This document shows positions 35,571-49,700 of a stretch of 52,561 nt of DNA, piece after piece. Origin of the DNA: Lingula anatina. Lineage: Eukaryota; Brachiopoda; Lingulata; Lingulida; Lingulidae. The stretch is taken from the NCBI RefSeq assembly GCF_001039355.2, contig NW_019775633.1, positions 225,168 through 277,728 of the forward strand, written 5' to 3'. Positions within the stretch are counted from its first letter, which is position 1. Every line of letters starts with the position of its first letter. The translations under genes and the position numbers were made by a program. The notes beneath the pieces are model-generated. The model had not been told where the DNA came from and searched no databases. It saw only the letters and a list, made by a program, of their open reading frames with translations.

Positions 35571-35601
35571 TAGGTAGCGTAGTAGACAACATCATAATTT
35601 A

Positions 35602-35769
35602 CAGGGGCGGATCCAGAGCTATATACTGACAGTCTTCCAAATTATCTTTGTTGATTCATCCTCCAATTTTGACCGTCTTCCAACATTAAAAATTGGATAC
35701 CCGTCAATGTAAACTTGAAAATCTGACCGTCTTCTGGAAGACCCAGAAGACGGCCTAAATCCGCCCCTG
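35602..35769. mobile_element. MITE with CAGGGGCGGAT ends
   Basis: A 168-bp element with ends CAGGGGCGGATCCAG and (reverse complement) CAGGGGCGGATTT. It is flanked by AATTTA on both sides, a probable target duplication. The interior has inverted GACCGTCTTC/GAAGAC words. It shares its end type with 8891-9171. Confidence 0.8.
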
Positions 35770-37150
35770 AATTTAGATGTATATAAATTTATTCCATATA
35801 TAAATATATTTGTTCACAGAAAGCTAGTTGAATGCATCAGTCTAGAGAAACAGAAAATTCTACAATAGGAAACTCACCGAGACTTGTGGAAATTGTCAAC
35901 TGTCTGCGGTGTTATGAACTAAGAATGAAAAAAAAATCCTATTAGTCTATCAGTTTATTAAGTGTTCCGCATAGTAAGAAGAAAAAGGGGGTTTGATCAC
36001 ACTCCAAGTGACGGTGTTTAGCATTTCTGACGTAAAAGTTTCTGAAAAAAAAATTACTAAAACTAAAATAAATATTACCGAAAATAAAAATTGATATTTT
36101 AAGTCAAAGTTTGTATCAGTGTAAAAAAAGAAAGAAAAAAAAATGCATTATTATTCTTACTTCTTTTGCAACTTTTTAATCACTCAAAAATTCTACATGC
36201 ATGAATATTGGAGGACAAGAAAATTCAATACAAGTGAACAATTGAGTCATAATTATTTCCCGTTAGATTGTCTCCGACCATGCGCTCCGTGTCGTTACAA
36301 AAAAAGCAAAGTATGTAGTTTTTCATTAATGCTGAAGGTAGCAAAACGCATTTTCCCTCCGGCACCCTCGGATTAAAAAGCAATAATATGTAAATGTTGA
36401 GCAAATCTGTTGAAAGTCAGCAGCGCATGACGGAAATCATCACCGTGTGATTTAAACATGTGTATTTAAGCAAACATTAGCAGAATAGGATGTGCATGGA
36501 CTGATTTAGAAAACTAAATCGCCAGAACTCACATTTTGGTTTTGCTAAAATGTCCTTTAGCTGGGAGTTTAACATAGGTAAACACTGCGGTACATGGTAC
36601 GCTCACTGCAAACTATTTACCCAAATAATCAAAATAATAATTTTATAACAAAAAGACACCTTCTGTATTGTTTAACAACAACATAATTAATTGTATTGAC
36701 TTATCCTGTAAAAACGAATACAGTCTAGCAGATACAATGACTTTATACATTTATTAGTCTATATGTACATACCACACAAAAAGTGTTCCATGTCTTGGTT
36801 CAAATAAATGCCCGCTATAACATTTGATACATATATTCATTGTCATCATCTAGGAACAGAGAAATTAAATTAAAAGCTTACTTAAAGAAATTAGAGCTTA
36901 AATAAAAATTTCAGATCGTAAAAAAAATGATGAAACCCTCCAGCAAAAGAGCAGTGTGGAAAAAAATGTACCGGCCACATATTAACAGTGGTTAACTGGT
37001 GGTCACGGTGATCCATGCACGTGCAGCTTGACCTGCTGTGACCTTTATCAGCTAGTCTTGCGTGACAAATGTCCACAAATATCCCTGTAATCAAACTTTG
37101 TCCATGAAGAAATGATACTCTCCGTGCAATAGAGAAACGCGTTCGAGATT
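35770..37150. other. Intergenic DNA upstream of the RFX4-like gene
   Basis: AT-rich sequence with no supportable exon. Regulatory elements of the RFX4-like gene may lie here but none can be recognised with confidence. Confidence 0.4.
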
Positions 37151-37167
37151 AAAGAATGGAAGACTGT

Positions 37168-37392
37168 TATAAATACGAAGGATCCAATTTTCATCTTCAT
37201 GAAGACCGGATTTCACCCATTCGAGCCTCAGAGGTACATCTTCTTAAGGAAGCCACCCGTTGAGTAGCGCCGCATTCCAGCGTTAGATCCAGCGCCTAGA
37301 CACCGCGCGGTAACAGCGTAGAAACCACTGGGTGATTCACCATCTTTCTTCCTTACCACTAGTACCGCTATTACCCGGCTATCGCGACATCA
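37168..37392 (+). promoter_or_regulatory. Candidate promoter and 5' leader of the RFX4-like gene, with a short upstream ORF
   Basis: A TATAAATA box lies at 37168-37175, giving an expected start near 37200. The leader to the ATG at 37393 is notably CpG-rich compared with the surroundings. An ATG at 37199 opens a 22-codon frame ending TAG at 37265-37267. Whether it is in the mRNA depends on the exact start. If so it could reduce translation of the main frame. Confidence 0.45.
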
Positions 37393-40300
37393 ATGGACGA
37401 CTGCAGCGTGTTCGAGACAAGCGCCGGGCAACCGTCTGTCGTCTCCCCTGTGACTGTCACCAACGCCACACAGAGCGTTGACACGGGCGTAGGTGAGCAT
37501 TTGCTATTTAAATCTTGAACTAGGCAAGGAGAATGACGCAAATGTTTTGAATATAATTATAAATATTATTATGTGACGCTCTGTTATAATGCACTCTACC
37601 CCGAGGTGTTGATTTGGTCCAGTTTGTGCTGCAGTTCATTAAGTTTTGTGAAAATGCTGCGGTGAAAGTCAATCTTAACTGGGGGAGTTTGCAAACGCAA
37701 TCACTAGAATACGCCGTGGGGTCGACTAAGGTGGTTGAATTTCTGTTCACAGGTACAAAGTTATTAGTCAATAATCAACGTTTAAGTCAGCATTCCGTCA
37801 GCATTCAGAGATTTTATAAAAAAATGAATGATCTTCTTATAAAGCATCGTTTGAAATTCTTGTCCGTTGCAGTTTTATTGTTTGTACACATACGTGACAG
37901 AATCTCGAGCAGGAGAAATTTTTCAAAGGAATTCTAACAAAATGTTTTCATGCAGCGTTCACCCTTTTAAGGAGAATTTTATTCATCGAAAATAAAAAAC
38001 GGTTTAACTTTGTGCAATTATTCCCAATACCACTTTACCGAAATGTAATAAAAATTTTCAAAATTAGAGATTTATCTAAATAGTTATTATTTTTAATAAT
38101 AATTCTAAATAAATTATGATTATCACTTGCATGTATTCATAAAATATAAAGTGGCATGACTTCATAGTTTTGTTTTTCACGTCAACTCAAAAGTTAGAAT
38201 TTCCAGAATAATTCTTATCATATATTTGTGATTAAATAGTAAACGAATTGACTCATGTAAATGTTTTAAGCTGGTCCAGCTACAGCATAACAAGGCTCGA
38301 GTTTAAGCGGGTCAACAAAAATCAAACAGTTTATGAATAATGTATTAACATGGGCATAATCGGGTTAAGACTTTTTCGAAAGATATATATATATATATAT
38401 ATATAAGAAATATTTTTTATGTATGGAGTCTGAACAAATTCCATACTGACTAATAAAATTTTCAATAAAATAAATAAATGAAAATGAATAAGTGACTGCA
38501 TACAACTAAATTTGCCTGGTGACATCGACTATTTTCTTAACGGTCATCCACTATCAATTTCAGAACGTTCCGTTCTTCACTAGGTCACGGTTGAGGGAAA
38601 TATGATGCGTGTGTTTGCGTTTGTTATCTAAATACTGTAATTATAACAAAAAAAAAGAAAAAAAAGAAGAAGAAAAATGAAACACGTCCGTGTGGACATT
38701 TTTCACAGACAATTTCATAATTTATTTAAAAGTAATTATGTCAGTGACAGTTATTTTTTACTGTGAAAATGAAAAATGTCAATATTCATATAAAATTCTA
38801 TGAACGCTTGATACTTTGACAGTTTTGTTCTGATTTGCAGTTGTGTACTGTAAATACTATGTGCAGTTACATATGCACCCAAATGTAGAAAATTTTCCAT
38901 TATTGATTATCTGGAAAAACAGTATATGTGATTTTACTCTAAACTGAAGGTGTCACGAGCAAAAAGTAGATTATGCCTTGTTTTGGAATAAGAAAAAAAT
39001 CACCAAAAAAGGAGAGAAGAAAGAACGATAAGAGAAAAAGAGAAGAAAAATTAAAAACTCAAACGTGAACGCAAAATAATATTCGATAACATACATATAA
39101 AAAAAAAAACAGTTTGTAATCAATTTCTCTTCATATCCCATTTTCATAAGACGTGCATTTTCAAGGATATTGTTATTCAGGCTTTGACATTTTGACCGTA
39201 ATTTTCAAATGAAAAATATAAATGTAATATTTTCGCCCCTTTGTTTATTTTATTAATGATTTAGACAAATATCAGTAGTGTATTTTTTGGTTTGAAACTC
39301 GATAAAAATTTTGAGATAATCGTTGAAAGCAATTAAACTTTTTGTAACTCCAAGAAAATTAATTAAAATATGTCTCTAAGTTCACACATAGATTGTCTTG
39401 AACTTCACGATGTTTTCAAAATAACACTGGTTGGGACTCCTCATTCAGTTAGCATTGGGCACAGGTGAGCTTAATAAAATTATACAAGAGTACCCGCACG
39501 AAAACGAAGTAGATACTCCAGCGCAGTAGACTACTGCAATCATACTGCAAACATGCTTCAAATCTGCTTCGATGTGGGAGCTAATTAGCATATTTGAAAC
39601 ATGCTTCTATCATGCTGCTAATCTACTGCATTTATGCTCCTCCTCTATACAACCCTTTGTAATTTGTGAAGTAGAATTGCAGTAGGCTATACTGCATTTC
39701 TACTGCAAATATGCTCCACACCACTACTGCGTTTATGCTTATTTGCTACTTCGATACTACTGCATTTTCTTGCGGGTAGTGTAACGTTTAAATGTATTAA
39801 AAAACCATCTCCTTTATTTATGAATTGTCCTCATTTAAACAAATCAGTGTATGTTTCTCATGAGTAATCAAGGGCTCCATTAAATACCTATCATCACACA
39901 GGATTGACTATGTTAATCTTAACACTGCGCTCTATGAAATAGTTTCGCACTCATAAAATTATCATTATATACTTTAGATTGACCGCATAGTAATTTGTTG
40001 TGTTTCATTATATATAGGCTTATTATTATTCGTGTGAGATGAACCCTGTTACGTCCTTTTTTCCTAAAAGTGACTCCAATATCTGCACTAAAACACCAAG
40101 ATAACCCGAGGTCAACAATGATTTTGTGTCCTCTTTCTAATTAAAAATCGGTCCTCGGGCCCTTCCTTTCATCGTGTTTTCCTTGTAAACCACCTCTTCT
40201 GAATATTGAACTACTTATTAGCATTTTGTTATGAAATTATGAGCGGGCGTGACGGCCAGAATAGACAGGTGGTTTGTGAACTACAATAGTGAAAAGAGGA

Positions 40301-40691
40301 TTTATTTGTTCATACATAAAAATAGGATAAAGATTTATAATCGCGTTGTGCGGGCTAGGTGTATAGAGTCTTTATATTATTATATTATATTGTGCTCGTC
40401 AGTGCTAGGGAGGAATATGAGAGTAATTCCTTCAATGAATTATAAAAATTGACAATATTATATACCTTTAAGGTAAAACATTTTTCAGTTAAAAATCTGA
40501 AAATATAAATATTCATACCAAACAATCATCCAGCAGCAAATTATGTTCATAAACCCCGTAACATTTGAATCAAAAAAGTCTAACATCTAGAAAAGATTAC
40601 ATTTGTAATTTCGTTTACTAGGATTTTATTGAAACGGATTTAAGGCGCAGGATTCAAGTGACAGACCTGATAGAAATTGAGGTTTATCGTA

Positions 40692-40740
<49 letters not shown>

Positions 40741-43700
40741 CATGCAAGGGGTTCCCCTATCATCAAACACAAGAACGTCCCCAGGTAAGAGGCAACTTAA
40801 CCTGGTGCTAAGTTAAACTGTGTTTCGAAAGACAGATAAAATATGAAAATGTTCTTCAGATGCACGTCTTTAAAATGCCTTTTGACCTCACATAAACTAC
40901 CTTTATTTTTGCGTGGCTGACACCAAAGTCACTTCAATAACTATGGATTGATACGACCTAGAGAAAATATTAAGGTCCCATCTTGGCTCTATGTTAAATA
41001 AGCATTGAGGTGGCTCTGTTATTTCAAATTATGTCCCAAAATGTCGTGCCCGCTGGCCCTAGAACAGCAATGGTGTGCGTCAGAATCATGTTGACTTTAC
41101 TGCAGGATTAAATAGAGCGTGCTCTGTCTCGCGCTCGCCATGCCCGCTGGGTTTAAACAATGAAAAACACCTCTAATTGAATCTGATACCAACTTGAAAG
41201 GCTCAAGTGTTGCGGGTTAAATTCATGCAATATTAGACAGGTAAAACAGAGAAATAGCCCAGAAGCCTGTAAGTCTTTGAAGTCGACCTCGAACTGTGTA
41301 AAATGAAAATAACATTCACCAAATTAAAGAAAAGTCCCTTTCCTTTCGTCTCGCTAGACATTTGTTTGGAATAATTGTTCCATGTCATATTGGAAGGTTA
41401 TTCACAATGATAATTTCATGAAGCGTTTAATACGTGGTGGATTTATACACAGCGTGTTACAGTAGGACGGTTTACAATCTCACTGGTACATTTTGCGTTC
41501 CCTAAATTTACAAGGACATCTGCAGTGGGAGAATTCTGTTGTCATTTAGCTGCATATATTTTATATGTTCAATTTCTAGCTGCGTATATGCTCACGGGCA
41601 TTTAGTGGCGCCAAAATATCCCTCAATTACCCAATTAGTGCCTTCCCTATATTACTGAACCTAAACCTCATTTAAACAGCACCAGAAAGACATAAGATTA
41701 ACATATAGCATGTCCTTAACAGATTGATCGTGTATTTGTGTATTGTCCTGTATGTTCCCAATAGACTTTTGAAACCCTGGAAGTATCGCTTGGAAGGACC
41801 ACAAGAGGAGTACTCGACATTGGAAAATAAGGAAAAAAGCTGAATTACCGTTTTTTATGATATTCGAAAAATTTTGATACCTATTTCGTTCTTCATGCGA
41901 AACTCTATATTTCAAAATAAGAAAATTATATATTAGTATGAACATATGGATCAAAACAAACAAATCAAAGTAAATATACAGAGAAACTAGAGTCGAAACT
42001 AAAATTATATTCTGAACTTGGATCTTGTAGACAAGTATTTTTTTTAGTTAAATAAGAATATCCAGTATGTTTCACAAAAATAAAAAATAGTTAATTAAAT
42101 AAATAAAATAAACTAATTATAAATAAAAGAAACTAAGTTCGACTGCTGTTATATTCTATTGAACTACTACATACAAACAAATCTAAACGTTTTATACCTA
42201 AAACTTAAGATCAAGGTGCGACATAAGCTCTTTTCTAAACGGGAGCAGGGAAGCGTAAAGCAGGGATTTGTTTCACAATGCAACCCGAAATATGATGTAG
42301 ACTTTTAGACCAAAAAGGGTGTTCCTCTTATAAATATATACTATCTTACTTAAGTAAAGTATTAAGTTTGAAATATTATTCTGCCTGCTTATAACACAGG
42401 CACAATATTTCAATTGAGTGGACAACGCATGCGCCCTGCTTCATCTTGGGCCAAACTAGACTAACATTTGATCAAAAAGTTCAAGGTAATTTTACAAGCA
42501 GACCCAGAGGTATCCTACATTCGCATGACTATGCAGTCCGCTGAGAAAGAGTTATGTCTGCCTTGAGTAGGACATTTGAGGTCTGCTCTATTCCTAATTC
42601 ATTGGGCTCATCCACGACCTTAACAACATTACGGTTTTACAGTCAGGTAGTAATGGCCCGAGATGTTGAAGCAGGTGTTCGTGCTCGTTAAGTCAATGGA
42701 GGCATTATGTAGAGGTGCTCGTTTAAAGAACTTTGTCACAGCTGAGAATGTATTTAAGTCTGACGGAAATGCCTGAGCGCAAATCACCATACTTGTCTAA
42801 GCCTACCTGGACTATTGCGTGAATTGGCGAACATTTATGAAAAGTTGCATGTTATGGAAACGCAAATGCTTCTATTAGCTAAATGTTTAAAGACTCAAGA
42901 TTCAAAATCCCTTAAAACAATATGTAACATGTTTACATAAGTCACTAAAATTTTAATATTGATTATATTTGTGGACAAAGCTTGTTTCTTTAAAGCCGTA
43001 AAATCTGTTCATAGTAAATGACAGGTGTGTCTTTATCAAGTAAAACATTAGTTATTCAATTTCTTGAATTATGAGGAATCCAATTTGTTGTGTCGATAAC
43101 ATACCAATGATACATATTTTGATAGTTTTACATTTATACAAAATAGTACTGCAGAAGCGTTTCGCCTCCGTTTCATTGAATAAACTTTGTTTTAACAAAA
43201 ATTTAAAAAAAATGATACCTTACGTCTCTCTTAATCATACAAAAAAGTGGATGTGTAATGCCTTATCTCTTTTTATAAACAGGTCAGACATCAATATCGT
43301 TCATAAGAATTATACAAGTTAAAAGTTAAATTAAATATTGTTGTTAGAGATGCATTTTTGAAGAATATTAACGAAAATTAAACTGTTCCGTCGCACAAAT
43401 ATTTTCGCATCTGATGCTAAAGATGTGATTAACTGTTTTCCTTTCGGATCTCTTAAAGTTTATGTTATTTCAATACAGGTCCCAATTCTTTATCCCTAAA
43501 CTTATAGATTCACTGATTACAAACGCTGGCCTCGTCTTTAACTGATTTATGTCACCACATTAACCACCCAGGGCATCAGGGACAATCATTTCCCCTTTAA
43601 TGTGCACAAAATTTGTAAAAGGATTATTCATGAATTAAAAGCTGCGTTTCTGGCATGTTAACACGGTGGAATTTTAATATGAAGAGCAGTTCAGTGGCAT

Positions 43701-46700
43701 GAATAACAGCTCTTTTTTTTCCCCCAGACGTCATGCTTGGCTGGTAATGGTGCAGTTATTGACCTATTTTACTGCCCTGGGGTTTACACACAACACCTGT
43801 GTCAGATATTATTATTAATAATAAAAGAAAACAAAATCATGAATTGAAATTTTAGAAAGAAAAAGTGGAAAAGGGAGAATACCTTAAGGCCAAATAGTGA
43901 AGGGGGGAAATATCAGTAAGTAACATATATCTGGACCATGTGACTAAGTGCTATTGGAATTAATAACAGTAATTTTCTTTTAATTTCAGACCGATGGCCA
44001 AACTTATCCCCCGACATTGGAAAACATATAACAGATATAGGGAATAGCACTTGTGGGAAAGGCGCTGGATTTATCTCTAGTAAGAATATGCCGTAAACAC
44101 GTCGTAACATTAAGACAGTTATTATTAAGATAAATAAAACGGCATTTAATTTTAGATGTAAACTTTTTACATCTGTGTATTTGATTTGAGAGTTTTAATT
44201 CAATAAGCCACAAGGAGTAACATAATGTTGTATGTGTAACAGTTCTTTTCAAAACTTAACTTTACCTTCATATCTAGCAAAACATTATTTACAAAAGCGA
44301 GGAATGCATATAAATGTATATTAATATCAAATTATATTAAGGCGAAAAGGGTCCAAAACAAGCACCGATACGACCGCATTCAACCCCTCTTACTCTGAAA
44401 TGGTAAGCCACTTTTGTTTATGCGTCTACCTTTATTCTTGTTATACAAGGAGATCATTAAAGCTGGGGACTCAGTCATGAATTTCAATATAACGAACTAC
44501 TAGTATATCTTAGCTATTGCGGTTAAGTTCGTCAGTTTAAACAGTTATGTCGTGATTATAAATTCGGCTCAGAATACACATTTATGAACATAAGTATATC
44601 ATCTTTTCCGGGCACTATCTACATGCACATGAAAGTCAGCTAGTCGTTCCTCAATCAAAAGCACAGCCATCAGAACCCTATGACATATACAAGGAAAAAT
44701 CTGGGCTCCGTATCTCGAAAGGTTCGCTATGTTGCGCACGTGCGTTAGTGTCTCGATTCCATAACCGATTCTATTTCGAGATACGGGGCCATGGAATCGA
44801 GACACTTGCGCACGTGCGCAACATAGCGAACCTTTCGAGATACGGAGCCCTGACCCAACAACTGATAATAATGAAACCGGTGTTCACGTTCACTGTTTCA
44901 GGCTGGACGAAAACTACGAGGTAGCAATCGGGGTCTGTATTCCCAGAAATCAGCTGTACTTACATTACCTGGACTTCTGCGACAAGAACAGATCTCAGCC
45001 AGTTAATGCTGCAAGTTTTGGAAAGGTACAGGCGTGCTCCTTTCAATTCTTTCTCAGACATAATCCCAGGAGCATCTATGAACAGCACCATGTTCATTCT
45101 AAATTTCCTACAGTACAAAAATGATAATTATCTAACACAAGCCGAAATATTTTCGTACCGTCAGCTTACGGCCAACCTGGGCGAAGGCCTTCATCAGACT
45201 GATGTGAGTAGATGTCCACACAAACTGACCGCTAGGTGGTATAGAAACCAGGACGCTCTTATAAATGTCAGGTAGATCGATCCCCGTCCTTATTCATGGG
45301 TGGCTGGTGATGACTGATGTTGATAGCCTCTCGTATCTTACGCGGGATGTCGGATGAGCCAGATTCAAGGATCTTGGTTAAATTCCAGTCGATACTGGTC
45401 GATCTACCTGACATTTATAAGAGGGTCCTGGCCGCTATACCATCTAGCGGTCAGTTTGTGTGGACATCCACTCACATCAGTCTGATGAAGGCCTTCGCTC
45501 AGGTTGGCCGTAAGCTAACGGTACGGAAATATTTCGGCTTGTGTTAGATAATTTTCATTAATGATCCAACTACCAAGCTAATGAACATTTTTGCTCAGTA
45601 CAAAAATGGTTTTCTAAAATAATTATGTTATCAATGTATTACAAAACATATCAATGGTTTTAGGTTTTCTCTTCTAGTACAAGCTCGATTATTACATTTT
45701 TTAATTTTTTTTTTAGTTTTTTATTTTATTTTATTTTATTTCATTTTTAAGAGTGCCAGTTGAACTGCTGGTATATTTTCAGATAATCCGACAACAGTTT
45801 CCATCAATAACCACCAGACGTCTCGGTACACGTGGACAATCCAAGTGAGGATGAACAATGTAGAAAGGATATAAAATAATTCTTAACACAGATAGTTACA
45901 TGTTCATTTAATATATATTTTATTAAATATACATCTCGATTTTATGAGGTCAAAATCTATAGCGACGACGGCGTTGTCTTCTCCTCCTCTTGTGAACTGG
46001 TGTCAATGCCGCAGCGCTGTCGGCTTTTTTTCTTTTTTAATCTAGAAGAAGAATTGCGTAAATTTGAATGTGCATTCATTAAAATGGCCGCCTTATACAG
46101 GCTATAACTTGTATACGACAAATGCTAATCAATGCAAGCAAGAACATATTTAATGAAATCGAATTTTGTTTTCAAAAACAAGTTTTTGAGTCTGCTGCTA
46201 AGGAAACTGCAGAATATGTGCAATGTACTTTTTAACAAATAGGAGCAGACGCCTGTCATAAAATTCTAAAGATATCACGGATGTTAAGCCTCAATATTCT
46301 GCCTCTATTTTCTTTCCATCTTCTGTTACAGATACCATTACTATGGGGTTGGGGTCAAAGAGTCATCCCCGTATTATGACATCATATACTCCAAAAACGG
46401 GATGGACAGGTAACAACATGTTATTCATTCTGCTTTGTCATGTTTTCTCCTAGAAACCAAATATGTTTTGTTTTAATGGTTGTTGAAATTGTTTGCCCTT
46501 TTAATTTGGTTTTTTGAAGTTTAAAAAAATTTAATGGTTTTGTCATACCAATTGTTTTTAGGAATGCCTAACATGTCCTCTTTATGTGTCAATACGTTTA
46601 TAGGTTCATTAGCAAATCAAATGATTTCGAAAGTTTTCTTAGAATAGTGCAGCTATGATTTTATTATTATCAATTATCTATTTACAGCAAAGATGACTCT

Positions 46701-49700
46701 AAGACGGACAACGCGAAGCCGGTAACGTATTTTTTGTATATTTGCTGAATTTAAAACCACCGTTATTTCAAACACAAATCTTTGACAAATGGACGTCCAT
46801 AGAAATAAATACAGACATAAAATTTTGCATACAACTCAGATATGAATTTATATAAATATTATACGAGTCTTATTTCAAGATACACTGTACCTGTATCTAT
46901 GCAAATGATATGTAAATGATACAAATGACGGTAAATTAAAAATTATATTATCACAGAAATGATATGTTTATATTTTTATATTTAAAGCATATAGTTTATT
47001 CCCCTCGCTCTAAACTGGGGACGCTTCTGCCGGAATTTCCAGAGGTGAAAGATATTAAACTCCCACCGGATATACCGCAGGAAAAGGTGAGGGAGTTAAA
47101 AGCGCCGATGGCTGCCATCTTCACAATATTAGCCATTTATTCTGAATAGACTTTTGAAGAATGCATCCTATCCAAATTCTTTCTTTTGACTTATAAATTT
47201 TGTCAAAATAATGTTTGGTACATTTTGGTCGGTTACTTAAATGCTAATTAATAAATCATAACGTTAAAGTAAGAGCTAAGCGGTTTATTTGCCATGTGTT
47301 TTAAAAAAAATAAAAGTCGGTTCACAAAATATTACGATACCTAGAATATTCCTGTGTTACAGTGTTATAACAATAATAATGATTAATAAATGGTTGAATG
47401 GCCCATATTGGAAATTAAAGAACATGTCTACAAGTACAGCTCAGATGTTCTGCCTCAATGTTGGTAAAAAAACGGCACAAATAATGGGGCAAATAAGTCA
47501 AATTTATGCAAATACTACACAACATGTTTGCAACACCAGCGTAACTCATATGCTCACAAGTTTATGGAATGACCCGAATGCAGCATTCGCCATTTTAACA
47601 GGTAATAACATTTGTCATGATGTACCGCACACACTGTCAACGGATTCTGGACACAGTGATTCGCGCCAACTTCGACGAGGTTCAGAACTTCCTGCTCTAC
47701 TTCTGGCAGGGCATGCCTTCCCATATTATCCCCATATTGGGCAGCCAGACGCTGGTCAGCCTAGTGGGAGTCTGTGACGCCATACTGTACAAGGCCATAG
47801 CGAGTGTTCTTATCCCGACCATTCTGCAGTCGTTGCCAGACAGGTAGAGCTCATTCTGTTTAGGTTTTCGAAACCATTTTGGTTTTTACTCGGTGGCGAA
47901 TTGAACAGAGTTCATTCATTTAAATGTTTGTAATTTTTTATGTCTTTGTTGGGCGTTATGATAGTCTGATCGAGTAATTTGTCTAATTCCGTATCCATTA
48001 AAATATTCCGAGTTGGGACTAGTAAAATATATACTAGGTGATTATTATACATGCTCATAAATACATAACCATGCATATATTCTTTTCTAGTCTTACTCAA
48101 GATATTAGAAAGTTTGCAAAACAGCTCATAGCATGGACACATAGTGCATTGGAAACATTGCCAGAAAACCTTTGCTCTATGAAACTGAACAGTAAGCTGC
48201 ACTTAACATTATAGCTTGTAATAATAAAAATGTGCATACATTTATTGAATATTTATACGCTTTAGTAACAACCATGGCAGAAATAAATATAAGAGACATT
48301 ACACTTTTAGACAGCAAGAAGAAAAAATATTAAAGCACATTTCATAGAAATATGACAGATCATGGAAGTACATGTAATCGCTGTCCTTGAAAAGAAAATA
48401 TTTCTTATTTTCTGTTATTTCTTCCAAATTCCAGATACATCCTTAAATTTAAACCGCATATACTCCTTTGCTCTCATTTTAGTCGCCAATCGTTTTGCTC
48501 ACGTGTTACGGAGACAGACGGCACTAAACCATTTGTGCCAAGCAGCACGTGGTGTCGCTGAATGTGGTGACGTCACCGACCAGATGCTCGATGATTGGAG
48601 GACTATAGATATCCAGAGCGTGATAAAACAGACTCTTTACACGTTAGACAAATACAGGAGTGCCACAGCGGAGATGATGTTGCAATGTAAGTTGATAACA
48701 TGTTCTTTATATATAAATATCTCGTTTTTAAAAAGTTCATAATGTAATATACCATGTACCTGTAGTTTGCTTTGTAGATAGATGTTTGGAAGTGCACATT
48801 AATCAATAATATATATCGAAATTGAGCATGATTACCTAAATGTAGTATATATTAGTATTATTGATACCAATCTTCAATATTATCCCTATTTTTTTAAAGC
48901 TCATATCATGCTCGATCTGAGCGTTCAAGGTGATGATTTATAGGTGAGGTAGGGCGGTCAGTCAAAAGCAGACATATCAAATTATTATTTTTTTTTATAT
49001 ATCTAAATTGCATTATTGTAAAAGAAAGAAACTTGTAAGGGTCTACCAGATGTTGGAATGCACTTCAATGCGTAACACATATAATTTCTGTCAGTTTTCA
49101 TCTAGTTACCCAGGAATTTGAAGATCTAATGGAGAACCAAGGTACACTAGAGTCCTATGCAGAATGGTTGGACAGCCTCATCAATACATGTGTGATAACG
49201 GTGAGACATATAAAATAAACAATTTGTATTCATTAAAATGTTTTAACATGAAAAGTTTCTTGCACATAATTCTATAAATATTTTATCAATTGTGTTACTC
49301 GCATAACCAAAGCGTGGGGATATGTTTGAAATCATTATCATCTCTTTCATAAAACATACAGTCATAGCATAGGTAGGTTGCGAGAATTCTAGTTAGAGGT
49401 TACTACCTCCTTCTGCTTAGTGTAATATGGTGAATATGCAGAATAACTGAGTAGGTAATATTTAGTTCTGTAACAATATATTTGACATTTCTACTGACAA
49501 AAGAAACTCTACGATTAAAAATATAATATCATTTCAGCCAAGTTTCAAGAGCTCTAACAGCCTAAAGAAATGTGCCAGACAGTTCTTATTATTGTGGTCG
49601 TGTTTCGGTACTCGAGTTATAAGAGACATGACCCTGCACAGTGCGCCCAGTTTTGGTGAGTATATAGATATATTAGGGTACATTCCACAGTGTTGAAACC

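Larger units (their letters stand above)
37493..43989 (+). other. Intron 1 of the RFX4-like gene
   Basis: A 6.5-kb intron with a TA repeat near 38384-38404, a family A MITE at 39493-39776 and an AAT microsatellite at 40692-40738. Open frames inside (for example 41661-41963 minus, 43071-43322 plus) lack domains. Large first introns often carry enhancers, but none can be recognised here. Confidence 0.5.

Noticed and set aside
41661-41963. 100-codon minus frame in RFX4 intron 1
   Set aside because: No domain, no promoter motif, and low-complexity hydrophobic composition typical of AT-rich introns.
43737-43753. Possible microexon before RFX4 exon 2 (CCCCCAG acceptor, CTG/GTAATG donor)
   Set aside because: Its length does not keep the phase between exons 1 and 2, and no start role can be shown.
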